From: Proteus mirabilis ATCC 29906
GTDB taxonomy: Bacteria > Pseudomonadota > Gammaproteobacteria > Enterobacterales > Enterobacteriaceae
Direction of reading: 5' to 3'
Assembly: GCF_000160755.1 (NCBI RefSeq)
Contig: NZ_GG668576.1
Location: forward strand, 994,506 to 1,058,505
DNA: 64,000 nt
Below the pieces are notes generated by a model, which worked only from the letters and a program-made list of their open reading frames with translations, did no database searches and was not told the origin of the DNA. A program made the position numbers and the translations under genes. Every line of letters starts with the position of its first letter. Within the stretch, counting starts at the first letter, position 1. Shown here piece after piece: positions 10,387-20,948 of the stretch.

Positions 10387-10977
10387 CTATTTTTGCCAAA
10401 CAATTTGTGTTACCTGCCAATTTGCTAATGTTTCATCGGGTGGCATTAGACCATCAGGGCCATCCCATTGCCCAGCAAAAACATAGCTCACTGATTTTGC
10501 TTGTTCTGATTGGCATTGAATGGTTTTTTGTTTATCGACTTTCGGCCCGTTACTGCACATACCAAATGCTTTTTTATAAATATCTTTAAATGGTGTACCT
10601 ATTGTCGTTCCCCACGCTGTTTTCGCATTAGGATCAGATACCGTGATTTTATCTACTGTGCCCTTTTCTTTGCCATAAAAAGCCACTTGTACTTTTTCAT
10701 CTTCAAGTGCTTGCACAATAACTATAATATTGCCTTGTTGCATTTCCATTCCTTGTCGGTAATGGAAACGGCTACCCAACTCTTTTTCGATCGCTTGCTC
10801 TGTCACTGCCGTTGAAGCAGTGATATTACCTAATCCATTTGCAGAAACCGTTAACGTCTCATTTGAGAACCAATTCATTGGATTAAGTGCAGAAAAAGAC
10901 ATTCCCCCCATGGATGAACAGCCACTTAATAGCAAGACACTTGTGCTTAAGCACAAGGGTAACCAAAATTTAGGCAT
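10387..10977 (-). CDS. yfeY: YfeY-type outer membrane lipoprotein (DUF1131)
   Basis: Predicted lipoprotein of unknown function. The 196-aa product has a type II signal peptide with lipobox LLSG/C, the lipidated cysteine being C20, followed by SS, which favours outer-membrane sorting. The body resembles the DUF1131/YfeY family, in which the stretch around NGLGNITASTAVTEQAIEKE is conserved as I recall. It lies 148 bases upstream of yfeX with no obvious terminator. In E. coli yfeY is sigma-E linked; no such promoter was identified here. Confidence 0.85.
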   Translation of the reverse strand: MPKFWLPLCLSTSVLLLSGCSSMGGMSFSALNPMNWFSNETLTVSANGLGNITASTAVTEQAIEKELGSRFHYRQGMEMQQGNIIVIVQALEDEKVQVAFYGKEKGTVDKITVSDPNAKTAWGTTIGTPFKDIYKKAFGMCSNGPKVDKQKTIQCQSEQAKSVSYVFAGQWDGPDGLMPPDETLANWQVTQIVWQK

Positions 10978-11199
10978 TATAAATACTCCATTTCACTTTT
11001 TCGTTATAAATTCAATTGATGCTAAGGCAACAAGTTTTTACTCGCGTTAAACTAAAATAACTGAATACTTCAGACTAGTTACGACCATAACTCAGCCAAG
11101 TTTGTTCCCTTAAATCGACAATATCAGATTTTATCCAGTAAATAAGCAAGGTTAAGTTCTTTTTTATCGAGGCAACATCATGATAGGAAAGAAAGTACA

Positions 11200-11262
11200 A
11201 AAAAAGAAAATCCTCTCTATTAACCGATTAAAATTATCTTAACAGTCAATAAAAGAGGATTT
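11200..11262 (-). terminator. Probable terminator of ypeA
   Basis: Arms AAATCCTCT (11208-11216) and AGAGGATTT (11254-11262) pair across a long 37-base loop, and a T-rich minus-strand tail follows. The wide loop lowers confidence. The rest of 10978-11271 has no visible gene and should contain the yfeY promoter. Confidence 0.5.
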
Positions 11263-11271
11263 AGCGAAGAA

Positions 11272-11709
11272 TTAAAGATCGAAGTCCTGATCGATAATTA
11301 GGCGTTTAGTGTAAGCCGTATTCTCTTGATTTTGATCTTCATAGAGAAGCTTTTCAAACATACAAATAGTGGCATCGTTCTCTTCGGGGATCATTAAAGT
11401 AATTTGTGGACACCCTTTTGCAATGAGTTTTTTCTCTAGCCGAGAGATTAGTGCATTGGCAATTCCTCTACCGCGAAACTCAGGATGAACGCCCAAATAG
11501 TAAAGCGAGCCACGATGACCATCATAGCCTCCCATTACACTACCGACTATTTCGCCAGCAACCTCTGCGATTAAAAAGAGATCGGGGGAGTGGTTAATCT
11601 TTCGTTCAATATCAATTTCAGGATCATTTTCTGGTGAGATCAAGTCGCAACGTTCCCAAAGTGTAATGATTGCCTCAAAATCATCTTGACGGAATACACG
11701 TATTTCCAT
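11272..11709 (-). CDS. ypeA: GNAT-family N-acetyltransferase YpeA
   Basis: Small cytoplasmic acetyltransferase of the GNAT superfamily with unknown substrate. The 145-aa product is near the E. coli YpeA length (141). The acetyl-CoA pyrophosphate-binding loop is seen in [20 protein letters not shown], residues about 72-91 (R/Q-x-x-G-x-G/A type). It starts [14 protein letters not shown], typical of the family. In E. coli amiA lies between ypeA and hemF; here only a 133-base divergent gap separates ypeA and hemF. Confidence 0.9.
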   Translation of the reverse strand: MEIRVFRQDDFEAIITLWERCDLISPENDPEIDIERKINHSPDLFLIAEVAGEIVGSVMGGYDGHRGSLYYLGVHPEFRGRGIANALISRLEKKLIAKGCPQITLMIPEENDATICMFEKLLYEDQNQENTAYTKRLIIDQDFDL

Positions 11710-11836
11710 TGTTTTGCCTGTTATCTTTCACAAGTTACTAAATTTATTATCCCTTGTTTACTTTATCAATCAACTTCAAAATGAGAGCATAGGTCATATC
11801 GCGTTCCATTTTTAATAAATATGATAAAAACTGTAG

Positions 11837-12751
<915 letters not shown>

Positions 12752-12768
12752 CAGTTACTGACGCATTA

Positions 12769-12807
12769 AAACTAAAGCCATTTATTTATTATAATTGGCT
12801 TTAGTTT
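12769..12807. terminator. Bidirectional terminator between hemF and the 12.8 kb lipoprotein gene
   Basis: A 12-bp perfect stem (12769-12780 with 12796-12807, arms AAACTAAAGCCA and TGGCTTTAGTTT) with a 15-base loop. It sits between convergent genes. Confidence 0.8.
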
Positions 12808-12830
12808 GGTAAAAATTACTGCTTTATTAA

Positions 12831-13199
12831 TTAGTCATTAAATAAAAAGGCGAGTAATCCAGTCACTTTATTTTTATTTTCCCACCCCTCTCCTCTCATA
12901 CAAATATCAAAATACTGTTTACGCTCTGCTTCATTGGCATCATAACGAGAATAGGAATGATAATTTGAATTAGGAATAGTAACTTCTTTACCATCTACTG
13001 TTATCGTTGAAGAAGAAGGATAGCTATAATTTGGCGTTGAACTCAAATAATGCTCAGGGTAGCGTTGTTTTGCTTCTTGCATACATAGATTTTTAGCGAT
13101 ATCTAAAGGTGTGGGATTTTTCATATTTACTTGCCATTTTTCTGGCGTAGCACAGCCAGAAAGTAAAAAAATAGCAAAAGCCATAGTTATTTTTTTCAA
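12831..13199 (-). CDS. Small lipoprotein of unknown function
   Basis: I do not recognise this family. The 122-aa product begins with a lysine-rich short signal and a lipobox, FLLSGC, so the mature protein would be lipidated at C16. The mature part has two further cysteines (LCMQEAK and ICMRGEG) that could form a disulfide, and many Tyr/Ser residues. The reading begins with TTG at 13199, the only start that keeps the charged KK of the signal; an ATG at 13184 would lose it. It lies between hemF and der, flanked by terminators, so it is probably transcribed alone. Confidence 0.65.
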   Translation of the reverse strand: MKKITMAFAIFLLSGCATPEKWQVNMKNPTPLDIAKNLCMQEAKQRYPEHYLSSTPNYSYPSSSTITVDGKEVTIPNSNYHSYSRYDANEAERKQYFDICMRGEGWENKNKVTGLLAFLFND

Positions 13200-13330
13200 A
13201 GTAAAAAACTCATTAATACGAATAGTAATCAGTTACAATTTAACTGTTTTTTGAAAAAAATAATTAATTTTTGCTTAAATTGTTTCGATTTCTTTTATGA
13301 AAGTATGAAGAATTCATCAATAATCAATAA

Positions 13331-13371
13331 AAAAACTGAGTCCGGTGAAACGAACTCAGTTTTTATTCTAC
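13331..13371. terminator. Terminator of the der operon
   Basis: An 11-bp stem (13331-13341 with 13354-13364, arms AAAAACTGAGT and ACTCAGTTTTT) with a 12-base loop, U-rich on both strands. It lies 27 bases past the der stop. Confidence 0.9.
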
Positions 13372-13390
13372 ATTTAACTGGCTATTTAAT

Positions 13391-14881
13391 TTATTTTGAT
13401 TTCTTTAAATGAGCCATTAAACGCTTACGTTTACGTATTTGCGAAGCTGTTAATTTATTTTTCTTATCCGCATAAGGGTTTTCCCCTTCTTTAAATTGAA
13501 TACGGATAGGAGTTCCCATCACTTGTAGTGTGCGACGGAAATAATTCATTAAATAGCGTTTATAGCTATCAGGTAAATCAGACACTTGGTTACCATGAAT
13601 AACCACGACAGGTGGATTATATCCCCCAGCATGGGCATATTTCATTTTTACACGGCGTCCACGAATAAGAGGGGGTTGGTGATCATCCTCTGCCATCTTC
13701 ATTATGCGCGTCAACATTGATGTACCAACACGACGTGTCGCGCAAGTATAGGCTTCTTGAATCGACTCAAACAGATTACCAACACCACTACCATGTAATG
13801 CCGAGATAAAATGAACGCGGGCAAAATCAACAAAACCTAATTTGAGATCAAGCATATCTTTAACTTGTTCGCGATCTTCTTGGGTCATACCATCCCATTT
13901 ATTGACAGCAATAACTAAAGAGCGTCCAGAATTAAGAATATAACCTAATAAAGAGAGATCTTGATCTGAAATCCCCTCACGAGCATCAATAACAAGTAGT
14001 GCAACATTACAATCTTCAATCGCTTGTAATGTTTTGATCACTGAGAATTTTTCTACCGTTTCTTTTACTTTTCCGCGTTTACGAACGCCAGCGGTATCAA
14101 TAAGGATATACTCCTTACCATCACGCTCCATCGGTATGTAAATACTATCACGGGTAGTGCCTGGCATATCGTAAACTACAACACGCTCTTCACCTAACAT
14201 ACGGTTAGTCAGAGTTGATTTACCTACATTAGGGCGGCCTACAATAGCTAATTTAACAGGAAGTGTTGTCGGATCGAAATCATCCTCTTCTTCCTCTTCT
14301 TCTTGCTCTTTCTGCTCTGCTTCTAAAGCAGCCCAATAAGCGGCATTCTCTTCTTCTTCTGTTAATTCTTTCTCTTCTTCGACGACTTTACCCACAATAG
14401 GTAACAACGCTTGCTCAATCAGTTGAGAAACACCACGACCATGTGAGGCAGCAATAGGGAATATTTCCCCTAATCCTAAAGAGTAGAAATCAGCCAAAGC
14501 GGTATCAATATCGATACCATCTGTTTTATTCGCCACTAAATAGGTTTTTTTCTCAACACCACGCAAGTGTTTAGCAATACCTTGGTCGGCTGGCATTAAT
14601 CCTGCTCGCGCATCGACTAAAAATAGCACAATATCGGCTTCTTGAATGGCTTGCAGTGATTGTGATGCCATATGGGTTTCTACACCCTCTTCTGCACCAT
14701 CAATACCACCAGTATCAATGATAATAAATTCTTCACCGTCTAATTCTGCACGACCATATTTACGGTCACGGGTAAGTCCAGGAAAATCCGCAACTAATGC
14801 GTCTCTTGTGCGTGTTAGTCGGTTAAATAATGTGGATTTTCCCACATTAGGGCGCCCTACTAAGGCAATAACGGGTATCAT
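13391..14881 (-). CDS. der: Ribosome-assembly GTPase Der (EngA)
   Basis: Essential double GTPase needed for 50S ribosomal subunit maturation. The 496-aa product has two G domains, each with a [10 protein letters not shown]-loop (near residues 8 and 210), switch-region DTGG/DTAG motifs and NKTD/NKWD specificity motifs. An acidic linker rich in Glu joins them (about residues 190-205), and a KH-like RNA-binding end is rich in Lys/Arg ([15 protein letters not shown]). The start is the ATG at 14881, with GAGG upstream; the longer reading adds five residues. It is the last gene of the rlmN-to-der run. Confidence 0.97.
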   Translation of the reverse strand: MIPVIALVGRPNVGKSTLFNRLTRTRDALVADFPGLTRDRKYGRAELDGEEFIIIDTGGIDGAEEGVETHMASQSLQAIQEADIVLFLVDARAGLMPADQGIAKHLRGVEKKTYLVANKTDGIDIDTALADFYSLGLGEIFPIAASHGRGVSQLIEQALLPIVGKVVEEEKELTEEEENAAYWAALEAEQKEQEEEEEEDDFDPTTLPVKLAIVGRPNVGKSTLTNRMLGEERVVVYDMPGTTRDSIYIPMERDGKEYILIDTAGVRKRGKVKETVEKFSVIKTLQAIEDCNVALLVIDAREGISDQDLSLLGYILNSGRSLVIAVNKWDGMTQEDREQVKDMLDLKLGFVDFARVHFISALHGSGVGNLFESIQEAYTCATRRVGTSMLTRIMKMAEDDHQPPLIRGRRVKMKYAHAGGYNPPVVVIHGNQVSDLPDSYKRYLMNYFRRTLQVMGTPIRIQFKEGENPYADKKNKLTASQIRKRKRLMAHLKKSK

Positions 14882-14944
14882 TTTTTGATGCCTCATAAAA
14901 ATACAATCATAAATCTGATGGTATTTTACATGTAAATACTAAAA

Positions 14945-14973
14945 AGACGAAACGGCTCCTTTAAAGGAGCCGT
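14945..14973 (-). terminator. Palindromic hairpin between bamB and der
   Basis: A perfect 22-base palindrome (14952-14962 with 14963-14973, arms ACGGCTCCTTT and AAAGGAGCCGT), followed on the minus strand by a short T run. Likely terminates or attenuates transcription from bamB, so der may also have its own promoter in the 119-base gap. Confidence 0.7.
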
Positions 14974-15000
14974 AAAATAATTATATTTGTCAGTGCTTAA

Positions 15001-16173
15001 TTACCGACGATATAGATAAAGTTTACCGTCACGTGCTTGGATCATCAGTTTATCTTGAACAGCCTGTGGACGGCTTAATAAACCTGAGCTATTTACTTTA
15101 TTTTGAGCAATAAATTTGCCTGTACTGGTATCAATCCAATGGAGATAGCCTTCTGCATCTCCCACCACTAAATAACCATCAACGATAGCCGGGGCGGTTA
15201 AATTACGGTGCAGTAGGTCTTCTTGTGTCCATAATGTCACACCATCAGATTTGCGCACAGCTAAAACTCGGTCATTTTGGTCAACAAGGTATAGATTGTC
15301 ACCCAAAAGTACCATGTCATTAACTGAACCTAAATCACGTTTCCAGATGATCTGTCCTGAACGCATATCTAGACTGACTAAATTACCGTTGTAAGCCATG
15401 GCATAAACAGTATTTTCATCAATAATTGGCGTAATATCGACATCATTTAAGCGGCTGATCTCAGTAGAGCCTTTCACTTGTGAAATATTTTGCTGCCAAA
15501 CTAATTGCCCTTGAGATAACACCACCGCACTAACACGGCCATTATCAGCGCCCACAATCGCTGCACCATAAGCAACAGCCGGTGCTGATTCACCACGTAC
15601 GGATAATGATGGTGTATCTAAGTTGACCGTCCATGATACTTCACCTGTCAGCAAATCAAGCCCTTGCAACATACCGTTACTGGTATGAATAAGCACTAAA
15701 CCATCACTAACAACAGGTTTGGAAATCGCTTCTCCGGCAACATCTGTTTCCCAATCAATAGAGCCATCATCTGTATTTAAAGCATACACTTTTGCTTTTT
15801 CTGTGCCGACAAAAACACGAGTACCAGAGACGGTTAAACCACCGGAAAGTAATGCTGATTCATTAGAGGAGAAGAAACCTTTTTTAGTTGAGAGATCTTG
15901 AGACCAAATCTCTTTACCCGTTTCTAATTCTAATGCTTTAACTACCCCATGGCGATCAGCGACATACACAACTGAACCATCCCATGCTGGTGACAAGTGG
16001 GAATAGTATTTTCCAATACCATTGCCAACCGATTTGTCCCACACCACATAAGGGGTAAATTGGCTCTGCACCTCAGGCAATGGAGACATTGTCACATTAT
16101 CCTGCTCACTAGAACACCCAGCTAATAATGCTGATGCTAGTAGACCGATCAGGAGAGTTTTACGCAGTTGCAT
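15001..16173 (-). CDS. bamB: Outer membrane assembly lipoprotein BamB
   Basis: Beta-propeller lipoprotein of the BAM complex that helps insert outer-membrane proteins, acting on the periplasmic side of the outer membrane. The 390-aa product (E. coli 392) has a lipobox ASALLAGC, and SS follows the lipidated cysteine. Repeated propeller-blade motifs of the PQQ type recur through the body, such as YALNTDDGSIDWETDV, LDLLTGEVSWTV and LDMRSGQIIWKRDL. It lies 15 bases after yfgM and before der, as in E. coli. Confidence 0.96.
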   Translation of the reverse strand: MQLRKTLLIGLLASALLAGCSSEQDNVTMSPLPEVQSQFTPYVVWDKSVGNGIGKYYSHLSPAWDGSVVYVADRHGVVKALELETGKEIWSQDLSTKKGFFSSNESALLSGGLTVSGTRVFVGTEKAKVYALNTDDGSIDWETDVAGEAISKPVVSDGLVLIHTSNGMLQGLDLLTGEVSWTVNLDTPSLSVRGESAPAVAYGAAIVGADNGRVSAVVLSQGQLVWQQNISQVKGSTEISRLNDVDITPIIDENTVYAMAYNGNLVSLDMRSGQIIWKRDLGSVNDMVLLGDNLYLVDQNDRVLAVRKSDGVTLWTQEDLLHRNLTAPAIVDGYLVVGDAEGYLHWIDTSTGKFIAQNKVNSSGLLSRPQAVQDKLMIQARDGKLYLYRR

Positions 16174-16187
16174 GTCTGAAGATCCCT

Positions 16188-16808
16188 TTAATTGGATAAA
16201 TTATTGAGTTTAAGTTCAACCAATGAGCGAATAGCGCCTGCATTTTCATCATTCAATGCATTACGATAAGCGGCGGCTGCACCTGCGTTATCGCCTTTTT
16301 TCGCTAATACATCACCACGGATATAATTTTTCATTCCATCCCATGCTTTACTTTTCACTTGCTCTAATGAAATTAACGCAGCATCAGTTTTATCTAATGC
16401 CAGTTGCACACGTGCTAAGCGAAGGTTAAGCATATCTGCAAATGCTTCATTCTTTACCATAGATATTGCTTTAGTCAGGTGAGTTTCACCTTTGGCTAAA
16501 TCGTTGGCATCAATCGCTAATTGAGCTAACTCTAAAGAGGCTAAAGCACCATAAATATCGTTAGTTTCAGAAACAAATTTTTCGGCTAATGCGATATTTT
16601 CAGGCGTTGGTTTCGTTAATGCTTCATTTATTGTTGCAAATTCACCCGCACTTTCTTGTAGACGGTTGGCTTGATGTGATTGCCAATATTTCCAACCCCA
16701 AATTCCACCCACGCCAATGACAATAGCGAGAATGATCGTTAAACCATAATTTTTTAAAAACTGTTTAATTGCATCAACTTGTTCGTTTTCGGTGCTATAA
16801 ACTTCCAC
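16188..16808 (-). CDS. yfgM: Ancillary SecYEG translocon subunit YfgM
   Basis: Single-pass inner membrane protein with a periplasmic TPR-like domain; in E. coli it works with PpiD at the SecYEG exit and passes clients to periplasmic chaperones. The 206-aa product has a cytoplasmic N-terminus, one membrane segment at about 21-39 (LTIILAIVIGVGGIWGWKYW) and a helical repeat domain. The start is GTG with an AGGAGAG ribosome site 5 bases upstream. It follows hisS by only 11 bases. Confidence 0.93.
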   Translation of the reverse strand: MEVYSTENEQVDAIKQFLKNYGLTIILAIVIGVGGIWGWKYWQSHQANRLQESAGEFATINEALTKPTPENIALAEKFVSETNDIYGALASLELAQLAIDANDLAKGETHLTKAISMVKNEAFADMLNLRLARVQLALDKTDAALISLEQVKSKAWDGMKNYIRGDVLAKKGDNAGAAAAYRNALNDENAGAIRSLVELKLNNLSN

Positions 16809-16818
16809 AAGTCTCTCC

Positions 16819-18102
16819 TTAACCTAATAACAGCGTCAATTGTTGGGCCAGTTCGCTACGCGATACAATGGTCTGTTCACCTGAACGTAAATCTTTCACG
16901 GCTACTGTGCCAGCGTTAATTTCATCTTCACCTAAAATTAACGCGATTTTAGCACCATGTTTATCAGCACGTCCTAATTGCTTTTTAAAATTGCCTTTAC
17001 CGTGATTGGTCATTAAGCGCAATGTAGGTAATTGATCACGGATTTCTTCTGCCAGCATTAATGCTGCACTTTGGCTATTATCACCAAAAGACGCAAGGTA
17101 AACATCAGCGACATGAGTATCAGCAACAAACTCAGGATTAACCGCTTGAACTAATAAGATCATGCGCTCCATCCCCATGGCAAAACCGACCGCAGGCGTT
17201 GGGTGTCCACCTAATTGTTTCACTAATCCATCATAGCGACCACCCGCACATACCGTTCCTTGTGAACCTAATGCACTGGTTACCCATTCAAAAACAGTAC
17301 GGTTATAATAATCTAAGCCTCGGACTAAACGCTGATTAACACGATAAGTAATACCTACAGCATCAAGTAATGCACATAAACCATCAAAGTGTTCTCTTGA
17401 TTCGTCATCAAGATAATCGAAAAGTTCAGGCGCATCATTCAATAAAGTCTGAATTTCAGGATTTTTAGAGTCTAAAACACGTAATGGGTTAGAATACATA
17501 CGACGTTTGCAATCTTCATCTAATTGATCAACGTGTTGCTCTAAAAATGCGACTAATGCTTCACGGTATTTTGCCCGCGCTTCGAGTGAACCAATAGAGT
17601 TCAGTTCTAAAGTCACGTGCTCTGCAATACCTAACGCCTTCCACCAGCGTGCCGTTAACATAATCAGTTCAGCATCAATATCAGGCCCTTGTAGGCCAAA
17701 TACTTCTGCACCTAATTGGTGAAATTGGCGATAACGACCTTTTTGAGGGCGTTCATAACGGAACATTGGCCCTAAATACCATAAGCGTTGCTCTTGGTTA
17801 TAAAGTAAACCATGTTCAATTCCTGCGCGGACACAACCTGCGGTATTTTCAGGACGTAAGGTTAAGCTTTGTGCGTCTTCACCTCGATCGGTAAAAGTAT
17901 ACATTTCTTTTTCAACAACATCGGTCACTTCACCAATTGCTCGCTGAAATAGAGGGGTATGCTCTACGATAGGTGTTCTAATTTCACTAAAACCATAACC
18001 GGCTAAAATTTGTTTTAGCGTATTTTCGATTTTCTGCCATACCCGCGTATCAGCAGGTAGGTAGTCATTCATACCACGAATGGCTTGGATTTTTTGTGCC
18101 AC
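16819..18102 (-). CDS. hisS: Histidyl-tRNA synthetase
   Basis: Class II aminoacyl-tRNA synthetase charging tRNA-His in the cytoplasm. The 427-aa product matches the family (E. coli 424). It shows the histidine-specific block [16 protein letters not shown] near residue 260, motif 2 around [23 protein letters not shown], motif 3 [11 protein letters not shown], and the C-terminal anticodon-binding domain. The start codon is GTG, as in E. coli hisS. A strong hairpin separates it from ispG upstream, so it probably has its own promoter. Confidence 0.97.
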   Translation of the reverse strand: MAQKIQAIRGMNDYLPADTRVWQKIENTLKQILAGYGFSEIRTPIVEHTPLFQRAIGEVTDVVEKEMYTFTDRGEDAQSLTLRPENTAGCVRAGIEHGLLYNQEQRLWYLGPMFRYERPQKGRYRQFHQLGAEVFGLQGPDIDAELIMLTARWWKALGIAEHVTLELNSIGSLEARAKYREALVAFLEQHVDQLDEDCKRRMYSNPLRVLDSKNPEIQTLLNDAPELFDYLDDESREHFDGLCALLDAVGITYRVNQRLVRGLDYYNRTVFEWVTSALGSQGTVCAGGRYDGLVKQLGGHPTPAVGFAMGMERMILLVQAVNPEFVADTHVADVYLASFGDNSQSAALMLAEEIRDQLPTLRLMTNHGKGNFKKQLGRADKHGAKIALILGEDEINAGTVAVKDLRSGEQTIVSRSELAQQLTLLLG

Positions 18103-18180
18103 TTTTTTTCTCTAATAGTTATTAATTGATCAATAAACTGATTATAGAAGCGAAAACAATCAGTATTCAATGTGAAATCA

Positions 18181-18214
18181 AAAGTAATACAGGCTCATTA
18201 GTTAATGAGCCTGT
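18181..18214 (-). terminator. Hairpin between ispG and hisS
   Basis: A 12-bp perfect stem (18189-18200 with 18203-18214, arms ACAGGCTCATTA and TAATGAGCCTGT). A TATTACTTTT stretch follows on the minus strand, so it acts as a probable terminator 11 bases past the ispG stop. Confidence 0.8.
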
Positions 18215-18224
18215 TAATTGCGTA

Positions 18225-19346
18225 TTATTTATCCAATTGATTTATATTAATTCGGAGGTTGCCGTCAAGCATTGCCGCTTTTGTACGGATTTTCGCCTCT
18301 AATAAATCAATCATATTACTATTATCAAGACGCTCTTTCTGTCTTACACCGTCTTCATAAAAACCACTGCGCGTTTTAGCTCCGGTTACACCTAGTGTAG
18401 AAACTTCGGCTTCACCAGGACCATTAACCACACAGCCAATAATAGAAACATCCATTGGTGTAATGATATCTTCAAGACGTTGTTCTAATTCATTAACTGT
18501 ACCAATAACATCAAACTCTTGACGAGAGCATGTTGGGCAAGCAATAAAATTGATACCACGAGAGCGAATACGTAATGATTTTAAGATATCAAAGCCAACT
18601 TTTACTTCTTCAACCGGATCTGCGGCTAAAGAGATACGTAAAGTATCACCGATACCTTCTGATAGAAGGATCCCAAGGCCAATAGCTGATTTCACTGATC
18701 CAGCTCTTGCACCACCAGCTTCTGTGATCCCTAAATGTAAAGGCTGATCAATTTTTTTCGCTAATAAACGATAAGAATCAACAGCAAGGAAAACGTCAGA
18801 AGCTTTTACACTGACTTTAAACTGATCGAAGTTCAATTTATCTAAGATATCAACGTGGCGCATAGCCGATTCAACTAGCGCTTCGGGGGTTGGCTCACCA
18901 TACTTTTCTTGAATATCTTTCTCTAGTGACCCCCCATTCACACCAATACGAATGGGAATATTGCGATCCCGGGCACAATCGACAACTTGACGAATACGCT
19001 CTTCATTACCAATATTACCAGGATTAATACGTAAACAATCGACACCATATTCAGCAACTTTAAGTGCAATACGATAATCAAAATGAATATCAGCGACCAA
19101 AGGTACTTTCACTTGTTGCTTAATTAGTTTGAATGCTTCAGCCGCATCCATAGTTGGTACAGAAACACGTACAATATCCACCCCAACACGTTCCAGAGAC
19201 TTAATCTGGTTTACAGTCGCTTCAACGTCTGTTGTTCGTGTGTTCGTCATCGACTGTACCGCGATAGGAGCCCCATCGCCAATAGGTACATTACCAACAT
19301 AAATTCGCGTCGATTTACGACGAATAATAGGTGATTCTTTATGCAT
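18225..19346 (-). CDS. ispG: 4-hydroxy-3-methylbut-2-enyl diphosphate synthase
   Basis: [4Fe-4S] enzyme of the MEP isoprenoid pathway that converts methylerythritol cyclodiphosphate to HMBPP using flavodoxin electrons. The 373-aa product has the TIM-barrel N-terminal domain and the cluster cysteines in [11 protein letters not shown] and [12 protein letters not shown]. It depends on iron-sulfur assembly, supplied by the isc operon 13 kb away. It lies 47 bases after rodZ, in the same order as E. coli. Confidence 0.97.
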   Translation of the reverse strand: MHKESPIIRRKSTRIYVGNVPIGDGAPIAVQSMTNTRTTDVEATVNQIKSLERVGVDIVRVSVPTMDAAEAFKLIKQQVKVPLVADIHFDYRIALKVAEYGVDCLRINPGNIGNEERIRQVVDCARDRNIPIRIGVNGGSLEKDIQEKYGEPTPEALVESAMRHVDILDKLNFDQFKVSVKASDVFLAVDSYRLLAKKIDQPLHLGITEAGGARAGSVKSAIGLGILLSEGIGDTLRISLAADPVEEVKVGFDILKSLRIRSRGINFIACPTCSRQEFDVIGTVNELEQRLEDIITPMDVSIIGCVVNGPGEAEVSTLGVTGAKTRSGFYEDGVRQKERLDNSNMIDLLEAKIRTKAAMLDGNLRININQLDK

Positions 19347-19393
19347 TGATTAATTCTCCCATGCTTCCATGCTTGCTCAAATGTATAGTCAGA

Positions 19394-20356
19394 TTAAGCG
19401 CTCGGTACTGTTATTTTTGCTATTTTTCCAGTAAAACGGCTTAAGTCAACAGCTTCACCATTAAACTGTAAACGAGTAACAGAAGGTGCGCCTATTTTTA
19501 GTTTATAAGGTTGCTCACCATTAAATTCCAAACGGTCACCGGCTTTCTTAATACCATTAAATAAAACTTTATTTTGAGCATTACGAATTTCTAACCAGCA
19601 TTCACCATCAAACATCAAGACCAGTTGATTTTCCACAATTGGTGCGGGTGTTGAATTGCCTTCAGCAGAATCAGCACGAGAAGTCGTTGATGTGGTTAAT
19701 GGTGACACCGGTAATGGAACTGTTTTAACTTCTGCCTCAGGTGTGGCATCTGTTACTGATGGCTCGGCAACCTTATTAGCCTGATTATCTACTAATGGAG
19801 AAGCAGGCACTTGTACATTTTCACCCTCAGATGATGGGCTATTATTATCTAAGGTTGATAAAGGAGATTCTATCGTATTGGTGTTTTCTTGCGGACTATT
19901 TTGTCCTATGTCTTGCGAAGCCATAGAGACTAATTCTTGTTGATCGGCTTGATGACCCTGCCACCACCATAAACCGACTAAAGCTATCATTGCTATTACA
20001 ATAACCCAAGTCAATTTCATCAACCAGCCTTCACGCTTTTTATGGCGCTTACCCAATGAGTAATTTTGTGTTGTTGTTACTTTGACTTGTTTTATTGGGG
20101 CTTGTTGATCAATTAGACCTAGAATTGCGCTTTCAGGAACACCGACAAGTTTTGCATAAGAGCGCATATAACCACGTAAAAATGTCGGTGCAATACCAGA
20201 AGAGATAGTATCAGCTTCAATTTCACATACTGTTGTTAACTTCAAACAAAGTCGATCAGCAACAGTCTGCTGAGTTAGCCCCGCTTTTTCACGTGCCTGA
20301 CGTAAAAGTTGACCCGCTGTTAATTTCACTTCTTCGGTTTTGTTTTCAGTATTCAT
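19394..20356 (-). CDS. rodZ: Cytoskeleton protein RodZ
   Basis: Bitopic membrane protein that links MreB to the cell-wall elongation machinery and keeps cells rod-shaped. The 320-aa product has an N-terminal helix-turn-helix domain (residues about 15-85, TAGQLLRQAREKAGLTQQTV), a basic juxtamembrane patch (GKRHKKREG), one membrane segment near 115-135 (TWVIVIAMIALVGLWWW), a long Ser/Thr/Pro-rich periplasmic linker, and a C-terminal beta domain. The start is the ATG at 20356, giving MNTENKTEE, which resembles E. coli MNTEATHD. An upstream ATG at 20404 adds 16 residues and is less likely. Confidence 0.93.
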   Translation of the reverse strand: MNTENKTEEVKLTAGQLLRQAREKAGLTQQTVADRLCLKLTTVCEIEADTISSGIAPTFLRGYMRSYAKLVGVPESAILGLIDQQAPIKQVKVTTTQNYSLGKRHKKREGWLMKLTWVIVIAMIALVGLWWWQGHQADQQELVSMASQDIGQNSPQENTNTIESPLSTLDNNSPSSEGENVQVPASPLVDNQANKVAEPSVTDATPEAEVKTVPLPVSPLTTSTTSRADSAEGNSTPAPIVENQLVLMFDGECWLEIRNAQNKVLFNGIKKAGDRLEFNGEQPYKLKIGAPSVTRLQFNGEAVDLSRFTGKIAKITVPSA

Positions 20357-20428
20357 TAGCAATCTAGGCACTGTGGCTATTGGATGTTTAACATTGATGA
20401 ACACGAGAAAATACAGTTTTTAACGTCC

Positions 20429-20863
20429 TCATCGCGAATTTGGTGATTTTTGGTATTCAGCATGCTGACAAACCAAATAATCTGACGGTATATCCTCAAT
20501 TAACACATTATTGTTGTTTAATAAATTTTGTTCACAAAGGAAATTACCATAAAACCTTAATACATTAACATTTACTGGCTTCGACTTCATCGCTAATTTG
20601 TAATAATCTAGCGCCTGAATAGGATTTCCCAATAACTGGGATGTTAATGCCATTCCTAAATTTGCTTCAGGATGCTCAGGCATCACTGACAGCACTTTTT
20701 GAAAATGATATTGGGCTATCTGATATTGTTGCTCAGCCAGATAAGCTTCCCCTAATTGAAGACGAAGAGGCACTGCAACATGTTTTTTATTTGCTGTTGA
20801 TTGGCAGCCTATTGTCAATAACACCAAGCAGATAGCAACAACCTTTGATGACATCCTTATCAT
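20429..20863 (-). CDS. Short PilW/PilF-like TPR lipoprotein
   Basis: The 144-aa product has a lipobox, LLTIGC, and then one to two TPR units (LGEAYLAEQQYQIAQYHFQKV and NLGMALTSQLLGNPIQALDYYKLAM). This resembles PilW/PilF, the pilotin lipoprotein that helps type IV pilus secretins; that protein is normally about 250 aa with about six TPRs. The position between rlmN and rodZ is where many Enterobacterales keep pilW. The C-terminal half is missing, yet the frame is clean and ends with a normal stop, so it may be a shortened remnant still expressed. AAGGAAG precedes the ATG at 20863; an ATG at 20854 is the alternative. Confidence 0.7.
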   Translation of the reverse strand: MIRMSSKVVAICLVLLTIGCQSTANKKHVAVPLRLQLGEAYLAEQQYQIAQYHFQKVLSVMPEHPEANLGMALTSQLLGNPIQALDYYKLAMKSKPVNVNVLRFYGNFLCEQNLLNNNNVLIEDIPSDYLVCQHAEYQKSPNSR

Positions 20864-20948
20864 CGTTATCTTCCTTAAATTAATTCATTCTTGCAACTCT
20901 CTACTTTGTTTTAAAACCACAGCACAAAGCGAGAGTTATCCACCTCTA

